Shown one piece after another: positions 50,458-58,809 of a DNA stretch of 64,000 bases; position 1 is the stretch's first letter; each line of letters opens with the position of its first letter. Position numbers and translations under genes: made by a program. The stretch comes from Cytobacillus firmus (lineage in GTDB: Bacteria; Bacillota; Bacilli; Bacillales; Cytobacillaceae): NCBI RefSeq assembly GCF_023657595.1, contig NZ_CP098323.1, positions 1,140,001 to 1,204,000 on the forward strand, given 5' to 3'. Under the pieces are notes generated by a model that saw nothing but the letters and a program-made list of their open reading frames with translations, did not search any database and had not been told where the DNA came from.

Positions 50458-51234
50458 ATGGATTTTACTTTTTTGATCGTTATATTTTTAATTGGTTTTA
50501 TCGGGTCTTATATTTCCGGAATGGTGGGAATTGGCGGCTCAATCATTAAATACCCAATGCTATTATACATTCCGCCGTTATTTGAATTAGCTGCTTTTTC
50601 TGCTCATGAAGTATCCGGAATCAGTGCAGTACAGGTCTTCTTTGCTACAATCGGAGGTGTATGGGCCTACAGGAAAGGCGGATATCTGAATAAGACACTA
50701 ATTATTTATATGGGTTCAGCCATACTGGCCGGAAGTTTAATCGGAAGCTATGGTTCAAGGTTTATGACTGAAGGCGGCATTAACCTTGTATATGGTGTTT
50801 TAGCTTTAATTGCTGCCATCATGATGTTTGTGCCGAAAAAAGGCTTGGATGATATCCCTTTGGATCAAGTAAAGTTCAATAAATGGCTTGCAGCCTTCTT
50901 TGCTTTGATTGTCGGCATCGGGGCTGGTATCGTCGGTGCAGCAGGTGCCTTTTTACTGGTTCCTATTATGCTGGTAGTATTGAAGATTCCTACAAGGATG
51001 ACGATTGCGACATCACTGGCAATCACATTTATTTCATCGATTGGATCTACAGCTGGTAAATTGGCAACCGGACAGGTAGACTATGTTCCTGCAGCCGTTA
51101 TGATTATTGCCAGCTTAATTGCTTCTCCATTAGGAGCTGCTTCAGGAAAGAAAGTAAATACAAAAATTCTTCAAATTATTTTGGCTGTACTAATACTGGC
51201 TACATCCATTAAAATCTGGATGGATATTTTATAA
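50458..51234 (+). CDS. yrkJ: TauE/SafE-type sulfite exporter, YrkJ-like
   Basis: A 258-residue membrane protein with eight helices and the duplicated TauE motif: [16 protein letters not shown] near 21 and [16 protein letters not shown] near 160. In cst operons it is proposed to export sulfite or another sulfur oxyanion. AAAAGGAGGGG precedes the ATG. A small hairpin (AAAAGGG/CCCTTTT, 50409-50434) between yrkI and this gene may attenuate transcription. Confidence 0.93.
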   Translation: MDFTFLIVIFLIGFIGSYISGMVGIGGSIIKYPMLLYIPPLFELAAFSAHEVSGISAVQVFFATIGGVWAYRKGGYLNKTLIIYMGSAILAGSLIGSYGSRFMTEGGINLVYGVLALIAAIMMFVPKKGLDDIPLDQVKFNKWLAAFFALIVGIGAGIVGAAGAFLLVPIMLVVLKIPTRMTIATSLAITFISSIGSTAGKLATGQVDYVPAAVMIIASLIASPLGAASGKKVNTKILQIILAVLILATSIKIWMDIL

Positions 51235-51242
51235 TTCTGGGG

Positions 51243-51270
51243 AGGGGGCAGCGGGTGCTGTTCCCTTTAA
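51243..51270 (+). terminator. terminator after the sulfur operon
   Basis: AGGGGGCAGC / GCTGTTCCCT stem with loop GGGT, followed by a short TTAATG; the T-run is weak. Confidence 0.55.
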
Positions 51271-51334
51271 TGTTTAACCTGTGGTTAAGCGGTAAAAATA
51301 ATCGTAAACTTCAGATAAGGGAGAGCTGTTTCTG

Positions 51335-51697
51335 ATGGAAGAAACCAAAGAGTCGAAATACATACAGCAGCATCTGGCAAATGAAAGAACCTTCCTGGCA
51401 TGGGTAAGAACATCGATCGCTGTAATTGGAATAGGCGTACTTGCTTCCACGCTGCATTTTAATAATGTGCAGAGAGTAAATAAGTTTGCAGACAGCATTG
51501 CCATTTCATTAAGTCTGTTTTCTCTGGTTACCGGCCTGACAATTCTTGTTTACTCTACCATGAATTATTTTCAGGTCAGAAAAAGAATTAACCAGCAGAC
51601 CTACTCATCATCCCGATCTCTAATATACTTAATAACAGCTGTTATCTTTTTGATATTTATCTTATTGCTAATATATTTATTTGTTATTTTGATTTAA
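51335..51697 (+). CDS. YidH/DUF202 membrane protein
   Basis: A 120-residue protein with three transmembrane helices and the DUF202 signature HLANERTFLAWVRTSIAVIGIG at the N-terminus. The function of YidH proteins is unknown. It lies about 100 bases after the sulfur exporter; co-regulation with the sulfur locus is not shown. Confidence 0.9.
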   Translation: MEETKESKYIQQHLANERTFLAWVRTSIAVIGIGVLASTLHFNNVQRVNKFADSIAISLSLFSLVTGLTILVYSTMNYFQVRKRINQQTYSSSRSLIYLITAVIFLIFILLLIYLFVILI

Positions 51698-51725
51698 CAG
51701 GTGCCTCATGTTTATAAATTATTAA

Positions 51726-52619
51726 TTAATGAATGGCTTTCTTTTTAAATCTTCCGCCCCTAACTTCCGCAATATCAGCAACTGCTAAAAAAGCACTGGG
51801 ATCAATTTCTTCAACGATGGCTTTTAATTTTGCCTCTTCCAGTCTGGTGATGACACAAAAGATTACTTTTTTATCATCCCCTGTGTAAGCACCTTCCCCA
51901 TTTAAATAGGTAACTCCTCTTCCCAGCCGTGCCAGAATCGCTTCACCGATTACCTTATGCTGGTCACTGATGATCCAGGCTGATTTTGATTCATCCAGCC
52001 CGCTGATCACCACATCAATTGTTTTGAAAGCAATGAAATAAGCGAGGATGGAATACATAGCCCGGTTCCAGCCGAAAACAAAGCCTGCCGTAGCAAAAAT
52101 GAAGATATTAAAAAACATAATAATTTCCCCGACAGAGAACGGAAGTTTTTTATTTACCAGAATGGCCAGAATCTCAGTTCCATCTAATGATCCTCCATAC
52201 CTGATCACCATGCCGACCCCAACACCAAGAACAATGCCGCCAAATACCGTTGCTAACAGCAAGTCCTCAGTAAAAACAGGAACGTCATGCAAAAGGAGGG
52301 TAGTTGCTGATAATACGGCAATCCCAAGCAGCGTAGACAACGCAAAGGTTTTCCCTATCTGTTTGTATCCTATGTAAAAAAATGGAATATTAAGGATGAA
52401 AATAAACCAGCCCAGTTTCCAGCCGGACAGGTGAGAGAGGATAATGGAGATGCCTACTATTCCGCCATCCAGAATTTTATTGGGCACAAGAAACTCTTCG
52501 ATTCCTACGCCCATAAGTATGGCTCCAACTATGATGAAGAAAATTCTTTTTGCAAGCTTTCCTTTAGTCAATCCTTTATGTACATTTACTTCAACAGCAG
52601 TTTCGAGTGATACGTTCAT
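51726..52619 (-). CDS. YitT-family protein with DUF2179 domain
   Basis: A 297-residue protein with five to six membrane helices (LVPNKILDGGIVGISIIL and GMVIRYGGSLDGTEILAIL are the YitT signatures) and a cytoplasmic C-terminal DUF2179 domain (about 215-297: VTYLNGEGAYTGDDKKVIFCVITRLE). DUF2179 resembles small ligand-binding ferredoxin folds. Substrate unknown. ATG 52619 follows AATGGGGGT. Compare the short paralogue at 18012. Confidence 0.9.
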   Translation of the reverse strand: MNVSLETAVEVNVHKGLTKGKLAKRIFFIIVGAILMGVGIEEFLVPNKILDGGIVGISIILSHLSGWKLGWFIFILNIPFFYIGYKQIGKTFALSTLLGIAVLSATTLLLHDVPVFTEDLLLATVFGGIVLGVGVGMVIRYGGSLDGTEILAILVNKKLPFSVGEIIMFFNIFIFATAGFVFGWNRAMYSILAYFIAFKTIDVVISGLDESKSAWIISDQHKVIGEAILARLGRGVTYLNGEGAYTGDDKKVIFCVITRLEEAKLKAIVEEIDPSAFLAVADIAEVRGGRFKKKAIH

Positions 52620-52938
52620 AAATGACCCCCATTTTTATATGATACCCGAGTATCTGTATAAGCTAATAATATAATATGATGGCTTGTGCCAGTTTAGCTC
52701 AAACTAATTAATTGGCAAGTCTGATAATCACTATATCTAATTATAACATTTCTTATATTAGATGAGGGATTCCGGGGTTAATTAATACGCTTAGATCTGT
52801 ACTCCTTTGTAAGGATCATTTAATGATATCTTTTTTACGAGCCTGATTGAATATTTTATGAAAATACGATTAGTTCAAAGCTCTTCGGGGAAATAAACAC
52901 ATACAAGCAAATTAGCTGTATAAGGGAGGGGCAGTTAC
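52620..52938. other. AT-rich intergenic region between divergent genes
   Basis: Across 319 bases I see no open frame, riboswitch core or stable hairpin. Promoters for both divergent genes must lie here, but no pair of boxes with correct spacing stands out. Confidence 0.5.
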
Positions 52939-53841
52939 ATGCATAAGGTTATTCAATTTGGCAAGAAGCTCGGAAAGGAGTTTAAGAAAGATCGGGCAAC
53001 CGGGCTTGCAGCCGAACAAGCCTATTATTATATGCTCTCCATTTTTCCTTTATTAATCCTGCTTATCTCCATTGTTCCATATCTATCTCTGGATCCTCAA
53101 AAAGCATTAACATATCTGCAGAGTGTAATGCCGTCTGATTCGTTTAGTGTGATCGAGGATAATGTGATAGATATCATTACGAAGCCGAACGGCGGTCTGC
53201 TGACTTTTGGTATTATCGGTACATTATGGTCGGCTTCTAATGGAATGCAGGCTTTCATAAGGGCTATGAATGATGCGTTTGATGTAAAGGAATCGAGATC
53301 ATTTATAAAATCAAGACTGGTTTCCATAGGCTTAACACTTGGACTGCTTGCAGCATTCATTGTTGCCATGGTTCTTCCTGTATTCGGGAAAGTTATCTTG
53401 AATTTTATTGGTAATTTTATAAATATATCTGATGGGATGCAAATTTTGATCAATGTATTGAGGTGGGCTATTGCTTTTGTGATCATGGTTACAGTCCTGG
53501 CTATTCTTTATAAGGTAGCGCCGAATAAACATTTTCCTTTCAAACAGGTATTGCCGGGTGCAATAGCCGCAACGGTTATGTGGCAGATCATATCTTTTGG
53601 CTTATCCTTTTACGTAAGCAATTTTGGAAATTATTCAGCCACATATGGCAGTCTTGGCGGAGTTATTGTATTAATGCTTTGGTTCTTTTTAACCGGCCTT
53701 GCACTTGTTATTGGCGGAGAAATAAGTGCCCTCTATCACAGAAATAATACATTCAAACCGGGCAGCGGGAAGAAAAATGATAAAAAAGATCCCAAAGTAC
53801 AATCCGATGGAGAAGCGTATCGTACACTTTCAATCAAATAG
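52939..53841 (+). CDS. YihY/BrkB-family membrane protein
   Basis: A 300-residue protein with six predicted helices and the YihY signatures AAEQAYYYMLSIFPLLILL, GTLWSASNGMQAFIRAMNDAF and YGSLGGVIVLMLWFFLTGLALVIGGE. Despite old annotations the family is not a ribonuclease; a transport or envelope role is presumed. The last 40 residues are polar. GGGAGGGG precedes ATG 52939. Confidence 0.92.
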   Translation: MHKVIQFGKKLGKEFKKDRATGLAAEQAYYYMLSIFPLLILLISIVPYLSLDPQKALTYLQSVMPSDSFSVIEDNVIDIITKPNGGLLTFGIIGTLWSASNGMQAFIRAMNDAFDVKESRSFIKSRLVSIGLTLGLLAAFIVAMVLPVFGKVILNFIGNFINISDGMQILINVLRWAIAFVIMVTVLAILYKVAPNKHFPFKQVLPGAIAATVMWQIISFGLSFYVSNFGNYSATYGSLGGVIVLMLWFFLTGLALVIGGEISALYHRNNTFKPGSGKKNDKKDPKVQSDGEAYRTLSIK

Positions 53842-53844
53842 GGC

Positions 53845-53880
53845 AAAATAAAACGAGGGCTCAGCCCTCGTTTTATTTTA
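53845..53880 (+). terminator. terminator after the BrkB-like gene
   Basis: AAAATAAAACGAGGGC / GCCCTCGTTTTATTTT stem with loop TCA, a near-perfect 16-pair hairpin. Confidence 0.9.
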
Positions 53881-54142
53881 TCGCAGTCTAACGGGCAGTA
53901 AGCCCCCCACTTCAAGACTCAGAGGAATCAAAGGAGGATAAGTGGGGGTCAAACTGCCCGTAAAGGCCCGATTGGTAAGATACAGTGAAACTTGCCGACG
54001 CGCAGGCAGAGGCTTAGTTGAACCAATCGGGTTCGTAGTGTCGATTGATCGAAGCGCTAGCGGAGATCTTAGCGACACTAGAACGCGACTAACAATCAGT
54101 GGGGGATAAGGAAAACCCCCACTGATTGAAGTTTCACTTTAT
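53877..54142 (-). repeat. structured repeat, long form (copy B)
   Basis: A 266-base element matching copy A (2440-2597) in inverted orientation, with about 108 extra internal bases. On the minus strand it starts AGTGAAACTT, forms the CAATCAGT..CCCCC / GGGGG..ACTGATTG hairpin, a TAGTGTCG/CGACACTA hairpin, CCCGATTGGT/ACCAATCGGG, and the ACGGGCAGT..ACTGCCCGT stem. The AAGTTTCACT inside the CCCGATTGGT loop can pair with the first ten bases, giving a pseudoknot. It has no reading frame, and its last bases overlap the end of the DUF948 gene. Confidence 0.8.
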
Positions 54143-54448
54143 CTGATGGATAAAAGGTATTTTAATGTTCCACCACTTTTTAATTTTTTTCGGTGTTTCT
54201 TTAACAGCAGCCACTGTATTATTAAATGTTTGTTTCTTAAAATTGATATCCCTTTGGATTTCTTTCTGGGTTGCTGTCAGTTCGTCAACCCCATTTTTCA
54301 CTTGATCTGCCTTTAGCTGCATGACAGTGCTTATTGCTGTCAGCTTCTTAATTGCGGGTTTGGCATCCTTATAAGTTTTAAAAGCATAGATGCCCAGAAA
54401 AATCAGAGATGCTGCTATAAGAATCAAGCTTGCATATACAATGAACAT
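54134..54448 (-). CDS. DUF948 single-span membrane protein
   Basis: A 104-residue protein with an N-terminal membrane helix (MFIVYASLILIAASLIFLGI) and a helical, coiled-coil-like rest (LKADQVKNGVDELTATQKEIQ). It resembles DUF948/YtxG-type stress proteins. ATG 54448 has AGGAGGAAGG five bases upstream; the upstream ATG at 54466 overlaps that site. The stop lies inside structured repeat copy B, so the repeat supplies its last codons. Confidence 0.8.
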   Translation of the reverse strand: MFIVYASLILIAASLIFLGIYAFKTYKDAKPAIKKLTAISTVMQLKADQVKNGVDELTATQKEIQRDINFKKQTFNNTVAAVKETPKKIKKWWNIKIPFIHQIK

Positions 54449-54484
54449 TACGACCTTCCTCCTCATGCCGGTTTTTCTTATTAT

Positions 54485-54509
54485 TTACCCATAAACTCAA
54501 AAAATTAAC
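54485..54509 (-). promoter_or_regulatory. candidate sigma-B promoter of the DUF948 gene
   Basis: On the minus strand GTTAAT and GGGTAA are separated by 13 bases, 36 bases before the start codon. DUF948 genes of the ytxG type are sigma-B-dependent in B. subtilis. Confidence 0.45.
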
Positions 54510-54567
54510 GTTAAATCTTATTAATCAGCTTCAAGATAAAAGAGAATTCTCAGAATAAATTAAAGAA

Positions 54568-54596
54568 TTGACGTCCAAATTTGAGTTTGCTAGAAT
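54568..54596 (+). promoter_or_regulatory. sigma-A promoter of the guanine riboswitch/pbuG unit
   Basis: TTGACG (54568-54573) and TAGAAT (54591-54596) are separated by 17 bases. Confidence 0.8.
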
Positions 54597-54661
54597 TGGT
54601 TTCATTATATCAATATATAATGTTTGGGCAGTACACTGATTGATGTGCTGCGTTTTACATT

Positions 54662-54734
54662 TTACCTGTATATGTTCAGAGATAGGGTCTGAGCGTTTCT
54701 ACCGGGCTGCCGTAAATAGCTTGACTACAGGGGA
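54662..54734 (+). promoter_or_regulatory. guanine riboswitch (purine family)
   Basis: P1 CCTGTA (54665-54670) / TACAGG (54726-54731) encloses the purine aptamer core: TCAGA..TCTGA (P2), GTTTCTACCGGGCT, CCGTAAATAGCTTGACTA. The base corresponding to position 74 is C (GACTA, not GATTA), which specifies guanine/hypoxanthine. The downstream terminator supports ligand-induced termination. Confidence 0.93.
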
Positions 54735-54783
54735 TATAGCTTGTTTGAATAGGCATGCTATTTCTTCTGTTTTTCTTTATGGC

Positions 54784-54809
54784 AGCTTCGCATCTTGCGG
54801 AGCTTTTTT
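54784..54809 (+). terminator. riboswitch terminator before pbuG
   Basis: AGCTTCGC / GCGGAGCT stem with loop ATCTT and TTTTT. Confidence 0.9.
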
Positions 54810-54836
54810 AATTTCCTAAAAAAAGGAGGGATTGGC

Positions 54837-56132
54837 ATGTCATCTTTTTTCCGGTTTCATGAAAGAGAAACATCATACAAACAGGAAACAATTGCAGGTT
54901 TAACCACGTTTTTATCAATGGCATATATTCTAATTGTAAATCCAATTATCCTTAGCCAGGCCGGAATGGATAAAGGGGCTGTTTTTACTGCTACGGCACT
55001 CTCGGCTATTATTGGCTCTTTATTAATTGGCCTGCTGTCCAATTATCCGATTGGGATTGCCCCAAGCATGGGCCTCAATTCTTTCTTCACTTTTTCTGTC
55101 TGCATCGGAATGGGTATTCCGTGGCAAACAGCGTTAACAGGTGTATTTATTTCAGGGGTCTTATTTGTGATTTTAAGTTTATTAAAAATACGCGAAAAAA
55201 TTATTAACATTATACCGAAGGATTTAAAGCATGCAATTGCAGGCGGAATCGGATTCTTTATTGCTTTCATAGGATTGAAAAATGCTGGACTTGTTGTCGG
55301 AAATGATGCGACATTTGTGGCGATTGGCAATATTAAATCCCCAGTCACGCTGCTGGCTGTCTTCTGTTTTATATTAACAATTGTATTGATGGTAAGGGGT
55401 ATTAAAGGGGCCATTTTTTATGGGATGGTCATCTCAGCTGCTGCCGGAATGTTAATTGGCCTTATTGATAAGCCGGAAAAAATCGTCGGTGCTATTCCGA
55501 GCCTTGAACCGACATTTGGTGAGGTTATTCTGCATATTGATCAAGTCTTTACTCCGGAAATGCTGGCAGTAATATTTACATTCTTATTTGTTGCCTTTTT
55601 TGATACAGCAGGAGCTTTAATAGCTATCGCAAGTCAGGCTGGCCTGATGAAAAATAATGAAATTCCTAATGCCGGCAAAGCGCTTCTGGCAGACTCCAGT
55701 GCAACTGTAGTAGGCTCTGTGCTTGGAACTTCTACAACTGCTTCCATGATTGAGTCCAGTTCAGGGATTGCGGCTGGAGGAAGAACAGGTTTTACATCAG
55801 TAATCATCTCTGCATGCTTCGCGGTTGCATTATTCTTCTCTCCATTGCTCAGTGTGATAACGGCCGAAGTAACATCGCCGGCACTGATCATTGTTGGAGC
55901 ACTGATGGCCATGGAGGTAAAACATATTGATTGGGGTAAACTGGAAATCGCAATTCCTGCGTTCGTGACCATCTTAATGATGCCATTGACCTTCAGTGTA
56001 GCAACAGGGATTGCACTCGGTTTTATTTTATACCCAATTACAATGCTGGCACTTAAAAGGCCACAAGAGATCCATCCCATCATGTATGGACTATGTATTG
56101 CATTTATGGGTTATTTTGTTTATCTTTCATAA
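54837..56132 (+). CDS. pbuG: guanine/hypoxanthine permease PbuG-like
   Basis: A 431-residue AzgA-type purine permease: GLTTFLSMAYILIVNP, NYPIGIAPSMGLNSFFTF, FDTAGALIAIASQAGLM and LLADSSATVVGSVLGTSTTASMIESSSGI, with HPIMYGLCIAF near the end as in B. subtilis PbuG. ATG 54837 follows AAAAGGAGGG; the in-frame ATG-like start upstream lies in the terminator. The guanine riboswitch in the leader confirms the substrate class. Confidence 0.95.
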   Translation: MSSFFRFHERETSYKQETIAGLTTFLSMAYILIVNPIILSQAGMDKGAVFTATALSAIIGSLLIGLLSNYPIGIAPSMGLNSFFTFSVCIGMGIPWQTALTGVFISGVLFVILSLLKIREKIINIIPKDLKHAIAGGIGFFIAFIGLKNAGLVVGNDATFVAIGNIKSPVTLLAVFCFILTIVLMVRGIKGAIFYGMVISAAAGMLIGLIDKPEKIVGAIPSLEPTFGEVILHIDQVFTPEMLAVIFTFLFVAFFDTAGALIAIASQAGLMKNNEIPNAGKALLADSSATVVGSVLGTSTTASMIESSSGIAAGGRTGFTSVIISACFAVALFFSPLLSVITAEVTSPALIIVGALMAMEVKHIDWGKLEIAIPAFVTILMMPLTFSVATGIALGFILYPITMLALKRPQEIHPIMYGLCIAFMGYFVYLS

Positions 56133-56137
56133 GGGAA

Positions 56138-56169
56138 AGGGCTGCCTGTATAGTCAGGCAGCCCTTTTA
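56138..56169 (+). terminator. terminator after pbuG
   Basis: AGGGCTGCCTG / CAGGCAGCCCT stem with loop TATAGT and TTTT. Confidence 0.92.
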
Positions 56170-56317
56170 TGAATTCTATAATTGCCCGGAATAATTCTTT
56201 CAATTTTCTGCTGTTCCTGTTGAAATCGCCTGCAGATGTTTGAGTCTATTCATTTAGTCTAAATTAAAAGGGAATAGTAAAAATTATTGAACAATAAGCC
56301 AAAGTCATACATAATAT

Positions 56318-56337
56318 ATATGAGCATATATTCATAT
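56318..56337 (+). promoter_or_regulatory. candidate CzrA (ArsR-family) operator before czcD
   Basis: ATATGA (56318-56323) and TCATAT (56332-56337) form an inverted repeat with an eight-base centre, resembling sites of zinc-sensing ArsR/SmtB repressors. It lies just upstream of czcD, with a plausible promoter (TTGAAC-N17-CATAAT, about 56288-56316) before it. Confidence 0.6.
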
Positions 56338-56353
56338 AAAAGGGGTGCATTAT

Positions 56354-57277
56354 ATGGGACACAGTCATGGGCACGGGCATGGACATTCACATGATCACCA
56401 TCATACTGGCAATAAAAAGGCTTTGATGTGGGCATTTATTTTAATTGCTTCATTTATGATTGTAGAAGTGATTGGCGGAATATGGACTAATAGCCTTGCG
56501 CTGCTATCGGACGCCGGACACATGCTGAGTGATGCAGCTGCGCTTGGCTTGAGTTTTCTGGCTATCAAAATAGGCGAAAAAAAGGCGACAAATTCAAAAA
56601 CATTCGGCTATAAACGATTTGAAATTATTGCTGCTTCAATAAATGGCATTACACTGCTCCTAATTTCTCTCTATATTTTCTATGAGGCCTATCACCGCAT
56701 TCTTGAGCCGCCGGCTGTTCAAAGTATGGGAATGCTCGTGATTTCATCGATTGGTCTTCTCGTCAATATTGCAGCAGCATTCATATTAATGAGCGGGGAT
56801 AAGGAGCATAATTTAAATGTTAGGAGTGCTTTTCTGCATGTTCTAGGTGACCTGCTTGGTTCTGTTGGAGCAATTGCCGCTGCACTGTTAATTTATTTCT
56901 TCGGGTGGGGCATTGCCGACCCAATTGCAAGTGTAATAGTAGCAGTTCTCATTCTTGTAAGCGGATGGAGAGTGGCAAAAGAGTCTTTCCACATTTTAAT
57001 GGAGGGGACACCTTCCCACCTGAATCCAGAGGACATTAAAAGTGCGCTCCTCGGACTTGCACATGTAAAAGACGTTCACGATCTTCATATTTGGACGATT
57101 ACTTCCGGTTTTCCTTCTCTTAGCTGCCATCTTGTAATTGAAAATGAGGGCGGACACGATGCAGTCCTTCATGCGGCTCAATCTGTTCTGCATGATGAAT
57201 ATGGGATTGAACATAGCACGATACAAGTGGAGGGAGAAAGAAAAGGCTGTCCAGGCCATAATGAAAGCTGCAATTAA
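56354..57277 (+). CDS. czcD: CDF-family zinc/cobalt/cadmium exporter CzcD
   Basis: A 307-residue cation diffusion facilitator with a His-rich N-terminus (GHSHGHGHGHSHDHHH, residues 2-17), six membrane helices, the metal site SDAGHMLSDAAALG (TM2) and HVLGDLLGSVGA (TM5), and a C-terminal cytoplasmic domain. It exports zinc and related metals in exchange for H+ or K+. ATG 56354 follows AAAAGGGGTG. The repressor gene czrA converges from the other side. Confidence 0.95.
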   Translation: MGHSHGHGHGHSHDHHHTGNKKALMWAFILIASFMIVEVIGGIWTNSLALLSDAGHMLSDAAALGLSFLAIKIGEKKATNSKTFGYKRFEIIAASINGITLLLISLYIFYEAYHRILEPPAVQSMGMLVISSIGLLVNIAAAFILMSGDKEHNLNVRSAFLHVLGDLLGSVGAIAAALLIYFFGWGIADPIASVIVAVLILVSGWRVAKESFHILMEGTPSHLNPEDIKSALLGLAHVKDVHDLHIWTITSGFPSLSCHLVIENEGGHDAVLHAAQSVLHDEYGIEHSTIQVEGERKGCPGHNESCN

Positions 57278-57299
57278 TAAAGCCTTAAGGACAGCTTAT

Positions 57300-57617
57300 T
57301 CATGAATGCTGGCTATGTTCAATAGCCTGGTTCAATAAACTAATAACATGTTCATCATCATGGCTGTAAAAGAGAGTTGTTCCTTCACGGCGGAATTTTA
57401 CCAGGCGCAGGTTTTTCAAAAAGCGAAGCTGGTGAGAAACGGTAGACTGGAGCAGGGAGAGATTTTCGGCAATTTCATTTACAGAATACTCTCCGTGAAA
57501 TAATAAGTGAAGAATTCTAAGCCTTGTTGGATCGGATAAAGCTTTAAAAGTCTGGGAAACCATGAATAAAGTTTCTTCATCCAGGTCGGCAGGGTACACC
57601 GGGTTTTCATCTGTCAT
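57300..57617 (-). CDS. czrA: ArsR-family zinc-sensing repressor CzrA
   Basis: A 105-residue winged-helix regulator. The recognition helix region [20 protein letters not shown] and the C-terminal alpha-5 zinc site [18 protein letters not shown] (Asp/His ... His-x2-His) match CzrA, which releases DNA when zinc or cobalt binds. GAGGTG precedes ATG 57617. It ends 22 bases from czcD in convergent orientation. Confidence 0.92.
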   Translation of the reverse strand: MTDENPVYPADLDEETLFMVSQTFKALSDPTRLRILHLLFHGEYSVNEIAENLSLLQSTVSHQLRFLKNLRLVKFRREGTTLFYSHDDEHVISLLNQAIEHSQHS

Positions 57618-57663
57618 TTTGTTTCACCTCTTTCTTTCATTATAAGTCTGTTTTATATAAAAC

Positions 57664-57692
57664 AAAACCGCAGAAGTTGACTCTGCGGTTTT
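57664..57692 (-). terminator. terminator of the His-rich secreted protein gene
   Basis: AAAACCGCAGA / TCTGCGGTTTT stem, T-rich on the minus strand, right after the stop. Confidence 0.9.
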
Positions 57693-57698
57693 ATCTTA

Positions 57699-58337
57699 TT
57701 ATTTTGCCTTACTGATTTCCTTGTGAATTTCATCAACCAGTTTTTTCATTTCTGCATGGATTTGTTCTTTATCAACATTTAATTCTGTTTTTATTTCGTG
57801 TAATGATTTTCCCTGTTCCCTCAATTGGATGATTTCACCCAAATCCTTATTTGCCGCCTTTGCCATGGCTGCACCTGAAACCAGGAAACGAAGTGGAACT
57901 CCTTTGTCAAGATACCCCTGCAGCACTTGAGCCGATTTGCCGGAGTACTCGGAGACCTTTTGCAGAACAACCCCCTTGTTCGCTTCAAGGAACTTATCCA
58001 TGTGATGATGGTGCTTCTTTATTTTGTCTAAATCCACTCCATACTGCTGAGCTGTTTTTTCCCAGGAGGAGTTATTTTTTTTATAAAAAGTCAATACCTC
58101 TGCAACCTGTTTATTTGAAAACTTCGCAATGTGGGCAGCTATGAAGATTTCTCTTTTAGTGAATCCTTGTTCCAGAAGAGATTTCATTAAAGATTCATCG
58201 ATCATTCTGTGATGGTGTTCATGTATTTGCTCCTGTGCCGGTGACTTTCCCCTTGGCGCAGATTCAGCATTAACCGAAATCGCGGCCCCTATTAAAATAA
58301 AGCAAAAAGATACAAATAAAAGAAATTTTTTATTCAT
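57699..58337 (-). CDS. secreted helical protein with His clusters, unknown function
   Basis: A 212-residue exported protein: signal peptide MNKKFLLFVSFCFILIGAAI with cleavage near VNAES, then a helix-rich region. Two His clusters, EHHHRMI (about 42-47) and KKHHHHMDK (about 110), suggest metal binding. The body is built of short helical units each with a 'S/K.Q.v...l' pattern, repeated from about 60 to 190. AAAGGAG precedes ATG 58337 by about 11 bases. Not recognised. It lies next to czrA/czcD, which would fit an extracellular metal-binding role, but that is only inferred. Confidence 0.7.
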   Translation of the reverse strand: MNKKFLLFVSFCFILIGAAISVNAESAPRGKSPAQEQIHEHHHRMIDESLMKSLLEQGFTKREIFIAAHIAKFSNKQVAEVLTFYKKNNSSWEKTAQQYGVDLDKIKKHHHHMDKFLEANKGVVLQKVSEYSGKSAQVLQGYLDKGVPLRFLVSGAAMAKAANKDLGEIIQLREQGKSLHEIKTELNVDKEQIHAEMKKLVDEIHKEISKAK

Positions 58338-58475
58338 CTTATACTGCACTCCTTTCAAAATGATAAGTCGTAATTAGCATTTCCCAAGATATTGATAACA
58401 ATAAAGAATTTGGCTGACTTTATAGAAAAGGCTGCTTTCGTAAAGTATTGTTGATAGTACATAACTTAGTTTGAG

Positions 58476-58670
58476 TTACTGAGTTGATCTTCGCTGTGGG
58501 CACTTACTCCTCGAAAATGCTGACGCATTTCCTTCATGCGGTGTTCCTTCGAGGAAGCTTATTTAATGTCCTGCGGGAGGAGAGGGAAGTGTGAGACCCC
58601 GCAGGCGAAGCCGAGGAGGCTCGCATTCCTCCCCGCGGGTTCACTGCGTGCCTGCAGTGGAAATCAACGG
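58476..58670 (+). repeat. GC-rich palindromic repeat (MITE/REP-like), copy 2
   Basis: A 195-base element sharing ends (TTACTGAGTTGAT...GGAAATCAACGG) and the internal CCTGCGGGAG, GAGACCCCGCAG, CGAGGAGGCTCG and CCCCGCGG blocks with 12284-12480. It fills most of the 470-base gap between the His-rich protein gene and the response regulator, upstream of the latter. Confidence 0.8.
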
Positions 58671-58809
58671 GCTGAATTTATAAGCAAAACACAATATTCT
58701 TTGAAGAAAGATTTTAGAAAAACATTATTGTTAGAGATATTCATTGAAAAAAAACACTCATATCGATTACATTAAGAATAAAAGACTGTTCATGGGCGGT
58801 GAAGGGAAA

